A stretch of 64,000 nt of DNA from Gluconobacter japonicus. GTDB lineage: Bacteria; Pseudomonadota; Alphaproteobacteria; Acetobacterales; Acetobacteraceae. The first letter of the stretch is position 1, and each line of letters starts with the position of its first letter. The notes below the pieces were generated by a model that saw only the letters and a list, made by a program, of their open reading frames with translations, was not told the origin of the DNA and made no database searches. The position numbers and the translations under genes are program-made. Of this stretch, positions 52,689 through 61,653 are shown piece after piece. Location: NCBI RefSeq assembly GCF_002723975.1, contig NZ_BEWO01000011.1, positions 1-64,000 of the forward strand, read 5' to 3'.

Positions 52689-54836
52689 ATGACCCGGACC
52701 TCCTCTTTCCCTAACAGCTCTTTCTGGAAAAAAGCATGTCTGGGTGCTGTTCTCCTGGCTGGTACAGCCTTTGGTGGGATGGCGCAGGCGGCACCCGTGC
52801 TGATGCCGGTCCCTCAGACTGTTTCAGCGTCCAATGGCGTCAGCGCTCTTTCGGGAGGTGTTCGGATCGTTTGGGATACGCAGGCTTCTCCGCTTCTGCA
52901 ACGTGCGGCAGCCCGCTTCACGACGCGTCTTGAGGCTCTCGCCGGGCCTGCTGGGCAGGGGAAACCTTATGTGCTGCATATCAGCGCAGGGCATGATCCC
53001 GCCTATCTCACCACGTCGACCAAAGAGCATTATGCTCTGACCACGTCCGCGGATGGAGCGCATCTTGAGGCCGATGGTCCGGCGGGTGTTGTTTATGGAC
53101 TGGCGACGTTTCTTCAGCTTGTTCACAAGACGTCTGATGGTGCGGTCGTAGAGCGGTTGCATATTGATGATGCTCCCCGCTTTGTATGGCGTGGTTTGCT
53201 CCTGGATGTGTCCCGTCATTTTGCGTCGGTTGAAGCCGTCAAGCGCCAGCTTGATGCCATGGAGCTTCTGAAGCTCAATGTTCTGCACTGGCATCTGAAT
53301 GACGGTACCGGCTTCCGCGTGGAGAGCCATGTTTTCCCGAAGCTGACCAGTGTTGGGTCTCACGGGCAGTATTATACGCAGGCTCAGATCCGGGACGTCG
53401 TGGCATATGCTGCGGATCGCGGGATCCGCATTGTTCCTGAGTTTGATGTTCCCGGTCACGCGCTGGCTGTTCTGCAAGCCTACCCGGAACTGGCGGCTCA
53501 GCCGCTGCCGGACGTCAACGCTGTGGGTGAGAACCTGAACAATCCGGCAATGGACCCGACCAATCCCAAGACGCTGAAATTCATCCGCGCGCTCTATGCG
53601 GAAATGGAGACGCTTTTCCCGGATCATTATTTCCATTCGGGCGGCGACGAAGTGCTCGGCACGCAATGGACGAATAATCCGAAGATCGCGGCCTACATGA
53701 AGGCGCACGGCTATGCGGATGCGCCGGCTCTTCAGGCCGCGTTCACGGCGCAGGTTGAGAAGATCCTGTCCAGCCAGGGGCGTGTCATGATGGGCTGGGA
53801 TGAGGTCAGCGAAGCGCCGAGCCCAAAGAATGTTGTTGTTGAGGGTTGGCGCAGCTCCAAATGGACGGGGTCTGCCACGCAGGCTGGTCATCCGGTTGTG
53901 GTGTCTTCAGGCTATTACCTGGATTTGCTGACGCCATCGCGCACGCATTATGCGGTTGATCCGTATGACACGAAGGCGAATGGTATTACGCCATCAGAGG
54001 TGGAGGAGACGCATCCTCACATCACTCCGCTGATGGACGCTTTCCTCCAAGACCCGAACGCAGCTCCGCTGACCGATGAGCAGAAGAAGCTGGTTCTCGG
54101 TGCAGAAGGCGCCTTGTGGACGGAAATTGTTTCCGAAAACATGCTGGACGCCCGTTTATGGCCTCGGACTGCCGCTCTGGCAGAGCGGTTCTGGTCTCCT
54201 GAGAGCGTGCGGGATGTGGATGATCTGGAGCGTCGCCTGCCTGTCATCATGGGGGAGCTTCAGGCAACCGGTCTGCAGGCCACGCAGCATGAAAATGGTC
54301 TGAAAGAAGCGCTGGCTCCGGGACATACCGGCCCGCTTTCCACTTTTCTAGAAACCGTTGTTCCGGTGCGGAACTATGCTCTGAACCGTCTGGCCTCCAA
54401 AAGTGGGGATGCCATGCTGTCGGCTCCGGTGGCGATTGCCGATCCGGATGCGTTTGAAGCCACGCGTTTCAACAACATGGTCAAGCGGTATCTGGCCGGT
54501 GAGAAAAGCCTGAAGGCACCCTTGAAAGCCATGCTGACGGCGTGGTCCTCCAATGATGAAGCTTTTTCCGCCATCGCCAAGGATGTGCCCGCCCTTGAGG
54601 AAGTGACGCCTGTGTCCCATGCAGTTGCAGCGCTTTCCAATGCGGGACTGAATGTTCTGAACGGTGCTTCAGGAACGGCATGGCGTCTGGATGTGCAGCA
54701 TCTGATCGCGGCGCAGGATGAGTTCTTCCACAATTCGTCGAATCATATCCTGTCCCTGAAGCGTGAGCAGCCACCTGGCGGCCTGCTGATTGCCATTCTG
54801 CCGGGGATCAAAGCACTCGTCGAAAGCAAGAACTAA
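52689..54836 (+). CDS. Secreted beta-N-acetylhexosaminidase (GH20)
   Basis: The 715-residue enzyme has a signal peptide (MAQAAP) and a GH20b-like N-domain, then the catalytic barrel. The signature HSGGDEV holds the catalytic pair Asp320-Glu321, and HWHLNDGTGFR is the typical substrate-side segment. It removes terminal GlcNAc or GalNAc from chitin oligomers, glycans or peptidoglycan fragments in the periplasm or outside. It lies 84 bases after the ABC binding protein and is followed by a strong terminator, so it may or may not share that operon. Additional C-terminal residues after 540 are family-typical but divergent. Confidence 0.92.
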   Translation: MTRTSSFPNSSFWKKACLGAVLLAGTAFGGMAQAAPVLMPVPQTVSASNGVSALSGGVRIVWDTQASPLLQRAAARFTTRLEALAGPAGQGKPYVLHISAGHDPAYLTTSTKEHYALTTSADGAHLEADGPAGVVYGLATFLQLVHKTSDGAVVERLHIDDAPRFVWRGLLLDVSRHFASVEAVKRQLDAMELLKLNVLHWHLNDGTGFRVESHVFPKLTSVGSHGQYYTQAQIRDVVAYAADRGIRIVPEFDVPGHALAVLQAYPELAAQPLPDVNAVGENLNNPAMDPTNPKTLKFIRALYAEMETLFPDHYFHSGGDEVLGTQWTNNPKIAAYMKAHGYADAPALQAAFTAQVEKILSSQGRVMMGWDEVSEAPSPKNVVVEGWRSSKWTGSATQAGHPVVVSSGYYLDLLTPSRTHYAVDPYDTKANGITPSEVEETHPHITPLMDAFLQDPNAAPLTDEQKKLVLGAEGALWTEIVSENMLDARLWPRTAALAERFWSPESVRDVDDLERRLPVIMGELQATGLQATQHENGLKEALAPGHTGPLSTFLETVVPVRNYALNRLASKSGDAMLSAPVAIADPDAFEATRFNNMVKRYLAGEKSLKAPLKAMLTAWSSNDEAFSAIAKDVPALEEVTPVSHAVAALSNAGLNVLNGASGTAWRLDVQHLIAAQDEFFHNSSNHILSLKREQPPGGLLIAILPGIKALVESKN

Positions 54837-54847
54837 CAGTGTTGGTC

Positions 54848-54880
54848 ATGCCCCGCTTTTCAAAGCGGGGCATAATTTTT
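54848..54880 (+). terminator. Intrinsic terminator after the GH20 gene
   Basis: ATGCCCCGCTTT and AAAGCGGGGCAT are perfect 12-base arms with a 2-base loop, followed by AATTTTT. Confidence 0.93.
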
Positions 54881-54970
54881 GCGTCTTATTCGTTTCGACC
54901 GTAAACTTACAATGCAGGCCCGAGGGCAGACCAACATGGCCTGCCAGATTTTCATGATCGGGCCTGTTGT

Positions 54971-57040
54971 ATGAATCAGAAGACATTTTCCCGTAAAGCA
55001 GTTCTGCTGCTGTCCGCCAGTCTCGGACTGGCAGCAACGCCTTCCGTTGTTTCCGCAAAGCCGACTGTGCCGCTGATCACATACGATCAGTATGGCCTTG
55101 ATCTCGCGGGCCGGAATACGAGCGTAAAGCCGGGGGACAGTTTCTTCGATTATGCAAACGGCAATTTCCTGAAGACGCTCGAAATCCCGTCGGATATGAG
55201 CAGCTATGGCCCGTTCAATGCTCTGGCCGAAACCTCCCGCCAGCGCATCCAGTCCATTCTCAAGGATCTGTCCGCACATCCGGTCGATCAGCCGCAGACA
55301 ATCAACGAGAAGCTCGGCACATATTATGCGTCTTTCATGGATGAGAAGGCCGTTGAGGCTGTCGGCGCCAAGCCTCTTGATGCTGAAGTTGCTACCATTC
55401 ATCAGATCAAGGATCTGAAGACGTTTGCACGGTTCAGCGGTGCATCGGCGACGACATTTGGTTCATCCCCGTTCTCGGTGGATGTGGATGTCGATGCGAA
55501 AGATCCAACACAATACGCGCTCAGCATTGATCAGGCTGGTCTGGGAATGCCGGATCGGGACAACTACCTGAAGCCGGAATTCGCCTCCAAGAAAGCGGCT
55601 TATCAGGCATACGTCACGAAGCTTCTGACACTTGTTCACTGGGCTGACCCTGCGAAGTCTGCTGCGGATATCGTGGCGTTTGAGACGGAAATCGCCAAGG
55701 TTCACTGGGCGCGGACAGAACTGCGTGACCCGGACAAGACTTACAACCCGATGACCGTGGCCGCACTGGTCAAGAGCACGCCGTCTTTTGACTGGATGAC
55801 ATGGTTGCTTGCAGCCGGGGTGCCTGAGGCGGGTCTGGAACAGCGGACCGTCATTGTAGGGGAACCGTCCGCAATCAAGGCTGAGGCGGATCTGATCGCA
55901 AAGACTGATCTGAACACCCTCCGGGCCTGGCAGGCTTTTCACACGGCCAGTAATGCTGCGTCCTTCCTGTCTAATCCGTTTGTGCAGGCGCGTTTTGCGT
56001 ATGCAAAAGCCATGTCTGGCCAGCCTGCTCTTGCGGCGCGCTGGAAGCGTGGTGTGGATTTCACGAGTGCTGCCATGGAAATGGCGCTCGGCAAGATCTA
56101 TGTGGATCGGTATTTCCCGGCTTCGGATCGTGCGGCTATGCAGATGCTGACGGGCAACCTGAAGGCAGCGTTCCACAATCGTCTCGAACACAACACATGG
56201 ATGAGCGCGCAGACGCGTGACGCCGCGTTGAAGAAGCTGGCCAGTTTTGAAATCCAGGTGGGTTACCCGAACGAATGGCGGGATTATTCCGATCTGGTTG
56301 TGAAGAAGGGTGATGTGTACGGCAATGCCAAGCGCGCTTTCGCTTTTGAGTGGCACTATCAGCTCAGTCATCTCGACAAGGTTGTTGACCGTAACGAGTG
56401 GTTGATGTCCCCCGCAACGGTGAATGCCTATAACAACCCGCGTTTTGTGGAGGTTGTGTTCCCGGCTGCAATCCTTCAGCCGCCATTCTTCAACCCGAAA
56501 GCTGATCCGGCTGTGAATTACGGGGCGATCGGTGGCGTCATCGGGCATGAAATGACCCATTCCTTTGACGACAAGGGCCGCAAATACGACGACAAAGGGC
56601 GTCTACGGAACTGGTGGACAAAGGAGGATGAAGAGCGCTTCCAGAAGCTGGCGGACCGTTTTGGTGCACAGTACGACGCCTTCGAAGTGCAGCCCGGCGT
56701 GCATGTGAATGGCAAGCTCACGATGGGCGAAAATATTGCCGATCTTGGTGGCCTGACATTGGCGCTGGATGCTTATCATGCGTCCCTGAACGGCAAACCA
56801 GCTCCGGTCATTGATGGCCTGACGGGCGATCAGCGTGTGTTCATGGGGTGGGCACAGGTCTGGCGTGAGAAGGTTCGTCCGGATACTGAGAAGCAGATGG
56901 TCGTTATTGACCCGCATTCGCCGCCGAAAGCCCGCGTGAACATTCCCATGCACAACGTAGATCTTTGGTACAAGGCCTGGAACGTGCAGCCGGGCGACAA
57001 GCTGTATCTGACACCCGATCAGCGCGTCAAAATCTGGTAA
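54971..57040 (+). CDS. Secreted M13 family metallopeptidase (neprilysin/PepO-like)
   Basis: The 689-residue peptidase has a signal peptide (TPSVVSAKPT), and a two-lobe fold of the M13 family. The zinc motif HEMTH (near residue 520) is followed by SFDDKG, and the third ligand Glu is in GENIADLGG. M13 peptidases degrade small peptides up to about 40 residues. The family's C-terminal CxxW ending is KIW here. A hairpin of 10 bp stem (57049-57072), without a T-run, separates it from the convergent metE. Confidence 0.93.
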   Translation: MNQKTFSRKAVLLLSASLGLAATPSVVSAKPTVPLITYDQYGLDLAGRNTSVKPGDSFFDYANGNFLKTLEIPSDMSSYGPFNALAETSRQRIQSILKDLSAHPVDQPQTINEKLGTYYASFMDEKAVEAVGAKPLDAEVATIHQIKDLKTFARFSGASATTFGSSPFSVDVDVDAKDPTQYALSIDQAGLGMPDRDNYLKPEFASKKAAYQAYVTKLLTLVHWADPAKSAADIVAFETEIAKVHWARTELRDPDKTYNPMTVAALVKSTPSFDWMTWLLAAGVPEAGLEQRTVIVGEPSAIKAEADLIAKTDLNTLRAWQAFHTASNAASFLSNPFVQARFAYAKAMSGQPALAARWKRGVDFTSAAMEMALGKIYVDRYFPASDRAAMQMLTGNLKAAFHNRLEHNTWMSAQTRDAALKKLASFEIQVGYPNEWRDYSDLVVKKGDVYGNAKRAFAFEWHYQLSHLDKVVDRNEWLMSPATVNAYNNPRFVEVVFPAAILQPPFFNPKADPAVNYGAIGGVIGHEMTHSFDDKGRKYDDKGRLRNWWTKEDEERFQKLADRFGAQYDAFEVQPGVHVNGKLTMGENIADLGGLTLALDAYHASLNGKPAPVIDGLTGDQRVFMGWAQVWREKVRPDTEKQMVVIDPHSPPKARVNIPMHNVDLWYKAWNVQPGDKLYLTPDQRVKIW

Positions 57041-57048
57041 CGGCGTAT

Positions 57049-57072
57049 GATGGGGTGGAGAGCCACCCCATC
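57049..57072. terminator. Hairpin between the M13 peptidase and metE
   Basis: GATGGGGTGG-AGAG-CCACCCCATC is a perfect stem between converging genes. No T-run follows on either side, so it may act as a transcript-end structure rather than a classic terminator. Confidence 0.5.
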
Positions 57073-57083
57073 TACTCGCGGGT

Positions 57084-59396
57084 TTACGGCCGCATATAAT
57101 GGGCTGCTGCAACCATGTTGAGGAGCGCAGCTTTCGTCTCCGGCCATTTCCGGGTTTTCAGTCCGCAATCCGGATTGACCCAGAGGGCATCCGGACTGAT
57201 GGCTTTGCTGGCAGCCCGAAGCAGGTCCACCATTTCCTCAACAGACGGCACGCGTGGCGAATGGATATCGTAAACACCTGGCCCGATTTCTGCCGGATAG
57301 CGATAGGCTGCGAACGCATCGAGCAGTTCCATACGGGAACGGGCGGTTTCAATCGAAATCACATCCGCATCCATTGCGCCAATGGCAGCAATGATGTCGT
57401 TGAATTCCGAGTAGCACATATGGGTATGGATCTGCGTGGCGTCCTGCACACCAGAGGCTGAAATGCGGAAACTTTCCACGGCCCAGTCCAGATAGGATTG
57501 CCAGTCTGCACGACGAAGCGGCAGGCCTTCACGCAAGGCGGCTTCATCAATCTGGACAATGCCGCACCGGGCTTTTTCCAGATCACACACTTCATCTCTG
57601 ATGGCGAAAGCGATCTGTCGGCATGTTTCCGAACGCGGTTGATCGTCTCGTACGAAGGACCAGTTCAGGATTGTGACGGGCCCTGTCAGCATGCCTTTCA
57701 CGGGGCGGTTGGTGAGGGATTGGGCATATTCCCACCATTCAACCGTCATGGCTTTTGGACGTGACACATCCCCGAAAATGATGGGTGGCCGGACATAGCG
57801 GGACCCGTAGGACTGAACCCAGGCATGTTTTGTGAACGCAAAGCCGGAAAGTTGCTCCCCGAAATATTGCACCATGTCATTGCGCTCAAACTCGCCATGC
57901 ACCAGCACATCAAGATCAATTTCTTCCTGCCAGCGGATGGTCCGGGCGGTTTCTTCCTGCAGGAAGACTTCGTAAGCCTCGGAAGAGAGCTCTCCTCGTG
58001 CATGATCGGCGCGGGCTTTGCGGACTTCAGGTGTCTGGGGGAAGGACCCGATGGTCGTCGTTGGATAAAGCGGCAGTCTGAGTTTGGACTGTTGCAACGG
58101 ACGGCGCGCGGGGAAGGGGGAAAGGCGCTGGGCGAGAGCTGGGTTGCGATCCGCAGAGCGTGCCTGAACGGCAGGATCGTTGATTTTTGCAGAAGATCGG
58201 CGTGCCTGAAGAGCCGCAGCATTTTCGGCCAGAGTGGCCTGCACGACGTCTCGCCCTTCATTCAGGGCACGTGCCAGTGTGTGTAGCTCCTCGATTTTCT
58301 GAACAGCAAATGCGAGCCAGGATTTCACATCCGCGTCCAGATCTGTTTCCCGTTCCAGATCAATGGGTGTGTGGAGAAGGGAGCAGGATGGCGCGAGGAT
58401 GAGGTCACGCTGGCGGACCAACGGTTCAAGATTGTCCAGAAGTACGTTCAGATCGGCCTTCCAGATATTCCGTCCGTCCACCACGCCGAGAGACAGCAGC
58501 AGATCTGGTCGTGCTTTCTCAAGAATAGATGCAAGTTGTTCGGGAGCACGGACTAGATCCACATGTAGACCGTGAACTGGCAGGCTTAGGGCGATGTCCT
58601 GATTGTCTCCGAGCGCACCGAAATACGTCGCGAGCATCAGTTTCAGGTCTGGAACAGCGGCTGTCAGAGTGTTGTAGGTCGTTTTGAAAGCTGCGGCAGC
58701 ATGTCCCGGCAGATCCAGAACAAGGGACGGTTCGTCAATCTGAACCCAGTCCACCCCTTCTGTTCGCAGGGCCTTCAGAACCCGTTCATAAACGGGCAAC
58801 AGGACAGGAAGCAGATCAAGGCGATCAAACGCCGGGCCGTCACATTTTCCCAGAAGCAGGAAACTGACAGGACCGAGCAGAACAGGGCGTGTCTCAATCC
58901 CAAGGGCCTTGGCTTCCCGATATTCGTCCACCGCTTTTGTGGAGGCGAGGCGGAACGTCTGGTCTGCTATAAATTGCGGGACAAGGTAATGGTAGTTCGT
59001 GTCAAACCACTTGGTCATTTCGGCAGCGGGAACGTCCTGAGGTGCGCCATGAGCATGACCGCAACCACACGCCTCGGATGTCGTCTGGGAGCCGCGCGCC
59101 ATGGCGAAGTAGGTTCCCAGATCCACCTTGTCCCTCACATTACCATAAATAGGAGGAACGGCGCCGACCATTGCGGATGTATCAAGCACATGATCGTAGA
59201 GTGAAAAATCGTTGGAGGGGATGATCTCTGCGCCGAGGTCTTTCTGGCGCTGCCAGGCTGACGCCCGAAGGGACGCAGCAGTGGAAAGCAGATCATCGAC
59301 GGAAGAATGTCCCGCCCAGTACTGTTCAAGAGCGGTTTTCAGTTCACGGCGGGTGCCGATACGCGGAAAGCCCAGAGTTGCGACGCGGACAGTCAT
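57084..59396 (-). CDS. metE: Cobalamin-independent methionine synthase
   Basis: The 770-residue enzyme transfers the methyl of 5-methyltetrahydropteroyltri-glutamate to homocysteine. The C-terminal catalytic half carries the zinc ligands in HMCYSEFND (His, Cys), a Glu in the metal site, and NPDCGLKTR (Cys). The N-terminal half is the inactive duplicated barrel. Length is normal. Transcript leader contains a cobalamin riboswitch, so expression falls when B12 is present, which implies that the organism also has B12-dependent MetH. The metF operon is divergent from it. Confidence 0.96.
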   Translation of the reverse strand: MTVRVATLGFPRIGTRRELKTALEQYWAGHSSVDDLLSTAASLRASAWQRQKDLGAEIIPSNDFSLYDHVLDTSAMVGAVPPIYGNVRDKVDLGTYFAMARGSQTTSEACGCGHAHGAPQDVPAAEMTKWFDTNYHYLVPQFIADQTFRLASTKAVDEYREAKALGIETRPVLLGPVSFLLLGKCDGPAFDRLDLLPVLLPVYERVLKALRTEGVDWVQIDEPSLVLDLPGHAAAAFKTTYNTLTAAVPDLKLMLATYFGALGDNQDIALSLPVHGLHVDLVRAPEQLASILEKARPDLLLSLGVVDGRNIWKADLNVLLDNLEPLVRQRDLILAPSCSLLHTPIDLERETDLDADVKSWLAFAVQKIEELHTLARALNEGRDVVQATLAENAAALQARRSSAKINDPAVQARSADRNPALAQRLSPFPARRPLQQSKLRLPLYPTTTIGSFPQTPEVRKARADHARGELSSEAYEVFLQEETARTIRWQEEIDLDVLVHGEFERNDMVQYFGEQLSGFAFTKHAWVQSYGSRYVRPPIIFGDVSRPKAMTVEWWEYAQSLTNRPVKGMLTGPVTILNWSFVRDDQPRSETCRQIAFAIRDEVCDLEKARCGIVQIDEAALREGLPLRRADWQSYLDWAVESFRISASGVQDATQIHTHMCYSEFNDIIAAIGAMDADVISIETARSRMELLDAFAAYRYPAEIGPGVYDIHSPRVPSVEEMVDLLRAASKAISPDALWVNPDCGLKTRKWPETKAALLNMVAAAHYMRP

Positions 59397-59528
59397 GAAA
59401 GCCTCGACAGGTTCGTGGCAGTGCGCTCGCAGGGCATGCAGGATCGTTCACGCCCCGAACAGGCAATGTGCGGCGTGGAGACATGCGTGACCCTTCCGGA
59501 ACGCCCCGCCGGAGGATGTTATGTGCCG

Positions 59529-59690
59529 TGGCAGGTCTCCTGGCTTACGGGTCTTCGCGCTGATTCCGCCTTCCCGGACTTTCATCCAGTGGCCTGTGTG
59601 GAATCGGCACTCGCCGCTGACAGTTGCGGGGGCAGCGCCGGCTTTGCACCGGCTTCCCTCTTAGCCACACCAGATGCGCGAACATCCGAC
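59529..59690 (-). promoter_or_regulatory. Cobalamin riboswitch upstream of metE
   Basis: Reading the minus strand, the conserved cobalamin riboswitch blocks appear in order: GGGAAGCCGGTG (59658-59647), GCCCCCGCAACTGT (59633-59620), GCCACTG (59593-59587), then a GGGAAGGCGG segment, and GGAGACCTGCC (59540-59530). About 130 bases separate its end from the metE start, with hairpins that could hide the ribosome site. The ends given are approximate. Confidence 0.95.
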
Positions 59691-59752
59691 ATGGAACCAT
59701 GACAAGCCTTATGACTGCCGCATGTTCTGAAAAAGAGTCAATAGCTCTTGCT

Positions 59753-59774
59753 CATATAAAGAACTCCTTATATG
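59753..59774. promoter_or_regulatory. Palindrome between the metE riboswitch and the ArsR-methyltransferase gene
   Basis: CATATAA (59753-59759) and TTATATG (59768-59774) are perfect arms around AAGAACTCC-type sequence. It lies ten bases before the ArsR-fusion start and upstream of the riboswitch on the other strand, so it can serve as operator for both promoters. The ArsR fusion is the natural candidate regulator. Confidence 0.55.
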
Positions 59775-59783
59775 TAAATCCAT

Positions 59784-60710
59784 ATGGAGCAGGCACTTAC
59801 TATTTTTCAGGCCTTGGCGGACATGACCCGTCTGCGGATTCTGGCCCTTCTGCGCGAGATGGAACTGTCCATCGGCGAGGTTGCGCAGGTGCTCGGGCAA
59901 AGTCAGCCCCGCGTGTCACGGCATGTCAAAATCCTTGCCGACGCAGGGCTGATCGAGCGTCGTAAGGAAGGAAGCTGGGTTTTTCTGACGCTAGGGACGC
60001 CGGAAATTCTTGAACCTGTATTCATGGCGTTGGATCGTTGGACTGTGAGGGAGCCGGCGGAAATCCGGGCAGATCGTATTCGCTTGCAGGCGATCCGGGA
60101 TGTCCGCGCTATTGCCGCGGAAGACTGGTTTGAAACCCATGCCGCCGAGTGGGATGCATTGCGTTCCCTGCATGTGTCGGAACGGGAAGTCGAAGCTGCG
60201 ATTGTGAAGACGCTTTCAGCGTTTCCGATCGGGCGACTGGTGGATATCGGGACTGGAACCGGCCGCATGATGGAACTGCTTGGGGTGGGTGCTACTACCG
60301 TTATCGGGTTTGATCGCAGCCCGTCCATGCTTCGTCTGGCCCGAACCAAACTGGCGGCGGCGGGTTTGGAGCAGGCCGATCTGCGCCAGGGAGATTTCCA
60401 GGCTCTTCCCTTGCCAGAGCACTCTGCGGATGTCGCGATCATGCATCAGGTTCTGCACTATGCGCAGCATCCGGCGGCGGCCATTGCGGAAGCTGCCCGT
60501 ATTCTTGATGGAAACGGTCGATTGCTGGTCGTCGATTTTGCGTCCCATAGCCGTGAAGAACTTCGCACGCGCGACGCGCATGTCCGTCTCGGTTTCACGG
60601 ATGCACAGATGGCGGCATGGTTTCGTGCTGCCGGTTTGATCCCTGCGGAGCCGGTTGCTCTTGAAGGCGAACTGACGGTCAAGCTCTGGCTTGGCCAACG
60701 TCCTAACTGA
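59784..60710 (+). CDS. ArsR family regulator fused to a SAM-dependent methyltransferase domain
   Basis: The 308-residue protein has an N-terminal ArsR winged helix (residues 1-90): ALADMTRLRILALL, then LGQSQPRVSRHVKIL as recognition helix. The C-terminal class I methyltransferase domain (about 140-300) has DIGTGTGRM as SAM site and a Rossmann-like core with VVDFAS. Such fusions next to methionine-cycle genes are candidate sensors of SAM or S-adenosylhomocysteine. It lies 30 bases before metF on the same strand and divergent from metE. The ATG has no obvious ribosome site. Autoregulation through the CATATAA/TTATATG palindrome is inference. Confidence 0.88.
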   Translation: MEQALTIFQALADMTRLRILALLREMELSIGEVAQVLGQSQPRVSRHVKILADAGLIERRKEGSWVFLTLGTPEILEPVFMALDRWTVREPAEIRADRIRLQAIRDVRAIAAEDWFETHAAEWDALRSLHVSEREVEAAIVKTLSAFPIGRLVDIGTGTGRMMELLGVGATTVIGFDRSPSMLRLARTKLAAAGLEQADLRQGDFQALPLPEHSADVAIMHQVLHYAQHPAAAIAEAARILDGNGRLLVVDFASHSREELRTRDAHVRLGFTDAQMAAWFRAAGLIPAEPVALEGELTVKLWLGQRPN

Positions 60711-60740
60711 TCTCAAATATTGAACTAAGGAGCTGGCGTG

Positions 60741-61607
60741 ATGGCCGCACAGACAGGGCCGCTGCCCGCAATTTCGTTCGAATTTTTCCCCGCAAAGTCG
60801 GAGAAGGCAGCCGCTACGCTGTTGGAGAACGCAAAAACGCTTGCTGCTTTTGGCCCGCAGTTCATGTCCGTGACGTATGGGGCAGGCGGTTCAACACGGG
60901 ACCGCACCTTGGCCACCCTGAAAGATATGGTTCGCGAAACTGGCGCGCCAATGGCTGGGCATCTGACCTGCGTGGGAGCCTCCCGGGAAGAGGTCGACGC
61001 CGTGGCCCGGGCATACTGGGATGCTGGTGTGAAGCACATCGTGGCTCTGCGTGGTGATCCGCCGCCGTCAGCCGGGGGTGTCTATGAGCCTCATCAGGAA
61101 GGTTACGCGGGGGCTGTGGATCTGGTGCGTGGACTGAAGGAAGTTGCGCCGTTCGAAATCTCCGTGGCGGCATACCCGGAAACACATCCTGCGGCACTTA
61201 GTCCGCAGTCGGATTTGGAGCATCTGCGGGCGAAAATTGATGCTGGCGCGGACCGGGCTCTAACGCAGTTTTTCTTTGAAGCGGACACATTCTTACGCTT
61301 CCGGGACCGGGCGGCTGCCGTTGGAATCGAGCAGCCGATTGTGCCGGGTATTCTCCCCGTCGGAAGTGCTGCACAAGCCTGGAAATTTGCCGAGATGTGC
61401 GGTGCAAACGTGCCGAGGTGGATGCGCGATCTGTTTGATGGGCTGGATGAGACGCCACAGACGCGGACGCTTGTGGCTGCGACCATTGCTGATCGTTTGT
61501 GTCAGACTTTGAGGGCCGAAGGTGTGGAGCAGTTCCATTTCTACACATTGAATCATGCAGATACAGCATCCGCTCTCTGTCGCCTGCTCAAGCACCGTCC
61601 CCTTTGA
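60741..61607 (+). CDS. metF: 5,10-methylenetetrahydrofolate reductase
   Basis: The 288-residue flavoenzyme makes 5-methyltetrahydrofolate for MetE or MetH. The N-terminal SFEFFPAKS is the MTHFR start, with SVTYGAGGSTRD following, HIVALRGDPP, and a C-terminal ADRALTQFFFE segment that holds the active-site Phe-Gln region. The ATG at 60741 has AAGGAG at 60727, while an adjacent GTG at 60738 is also possible. It follows the ArsR fusion by 30 bases and is presumably cotranscribed with it. A hairpin (GGGCTGG-ATTT-CCAGCCC, 61616-61633) follows. Confidence 0.95.
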   Translation: MAAQTGPLPAISFEFFPAKSEKAAATLLENAKTLAAFGPQFMSVTYGAGGSTRDRTLATLKDMVRETGAPMAGHLTCVGASREEVDAVARAYWDAGVKHIVALRGDPPPSAGGVYEPHQEGYAGAVDLVRGLKEVAPFEISVAAYPETHPAALSPQSDLEHLRAKIDAGADRALTQFFFEADTFLRFRDRAAAVGIEQPIVPGILPVGSAAQAWKFAEMCGANVPRWMRDLFDGLDETPQTRTLVAATIADRLCQTLRAEGVEQFHFYTLNHADTASALCRLLKHRPL

Positions 61608-61615
61608 AGAGGCAA

Positions 61616-61633
61616 GGGCTGGATTTCCAGCCC
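61616..61633 (+). terminator. Hairpin after metF
   Basis: GGGCTGG and CCAGCCC pair perfectly around ATTT, 9 bases after the metF stop. No T-run follows, so it could be an attenuator or transcript-end hairpin. Confidence 0.5.
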
Positions 61634-61653
61634 AAACGGGGTGACAAAAGGGA

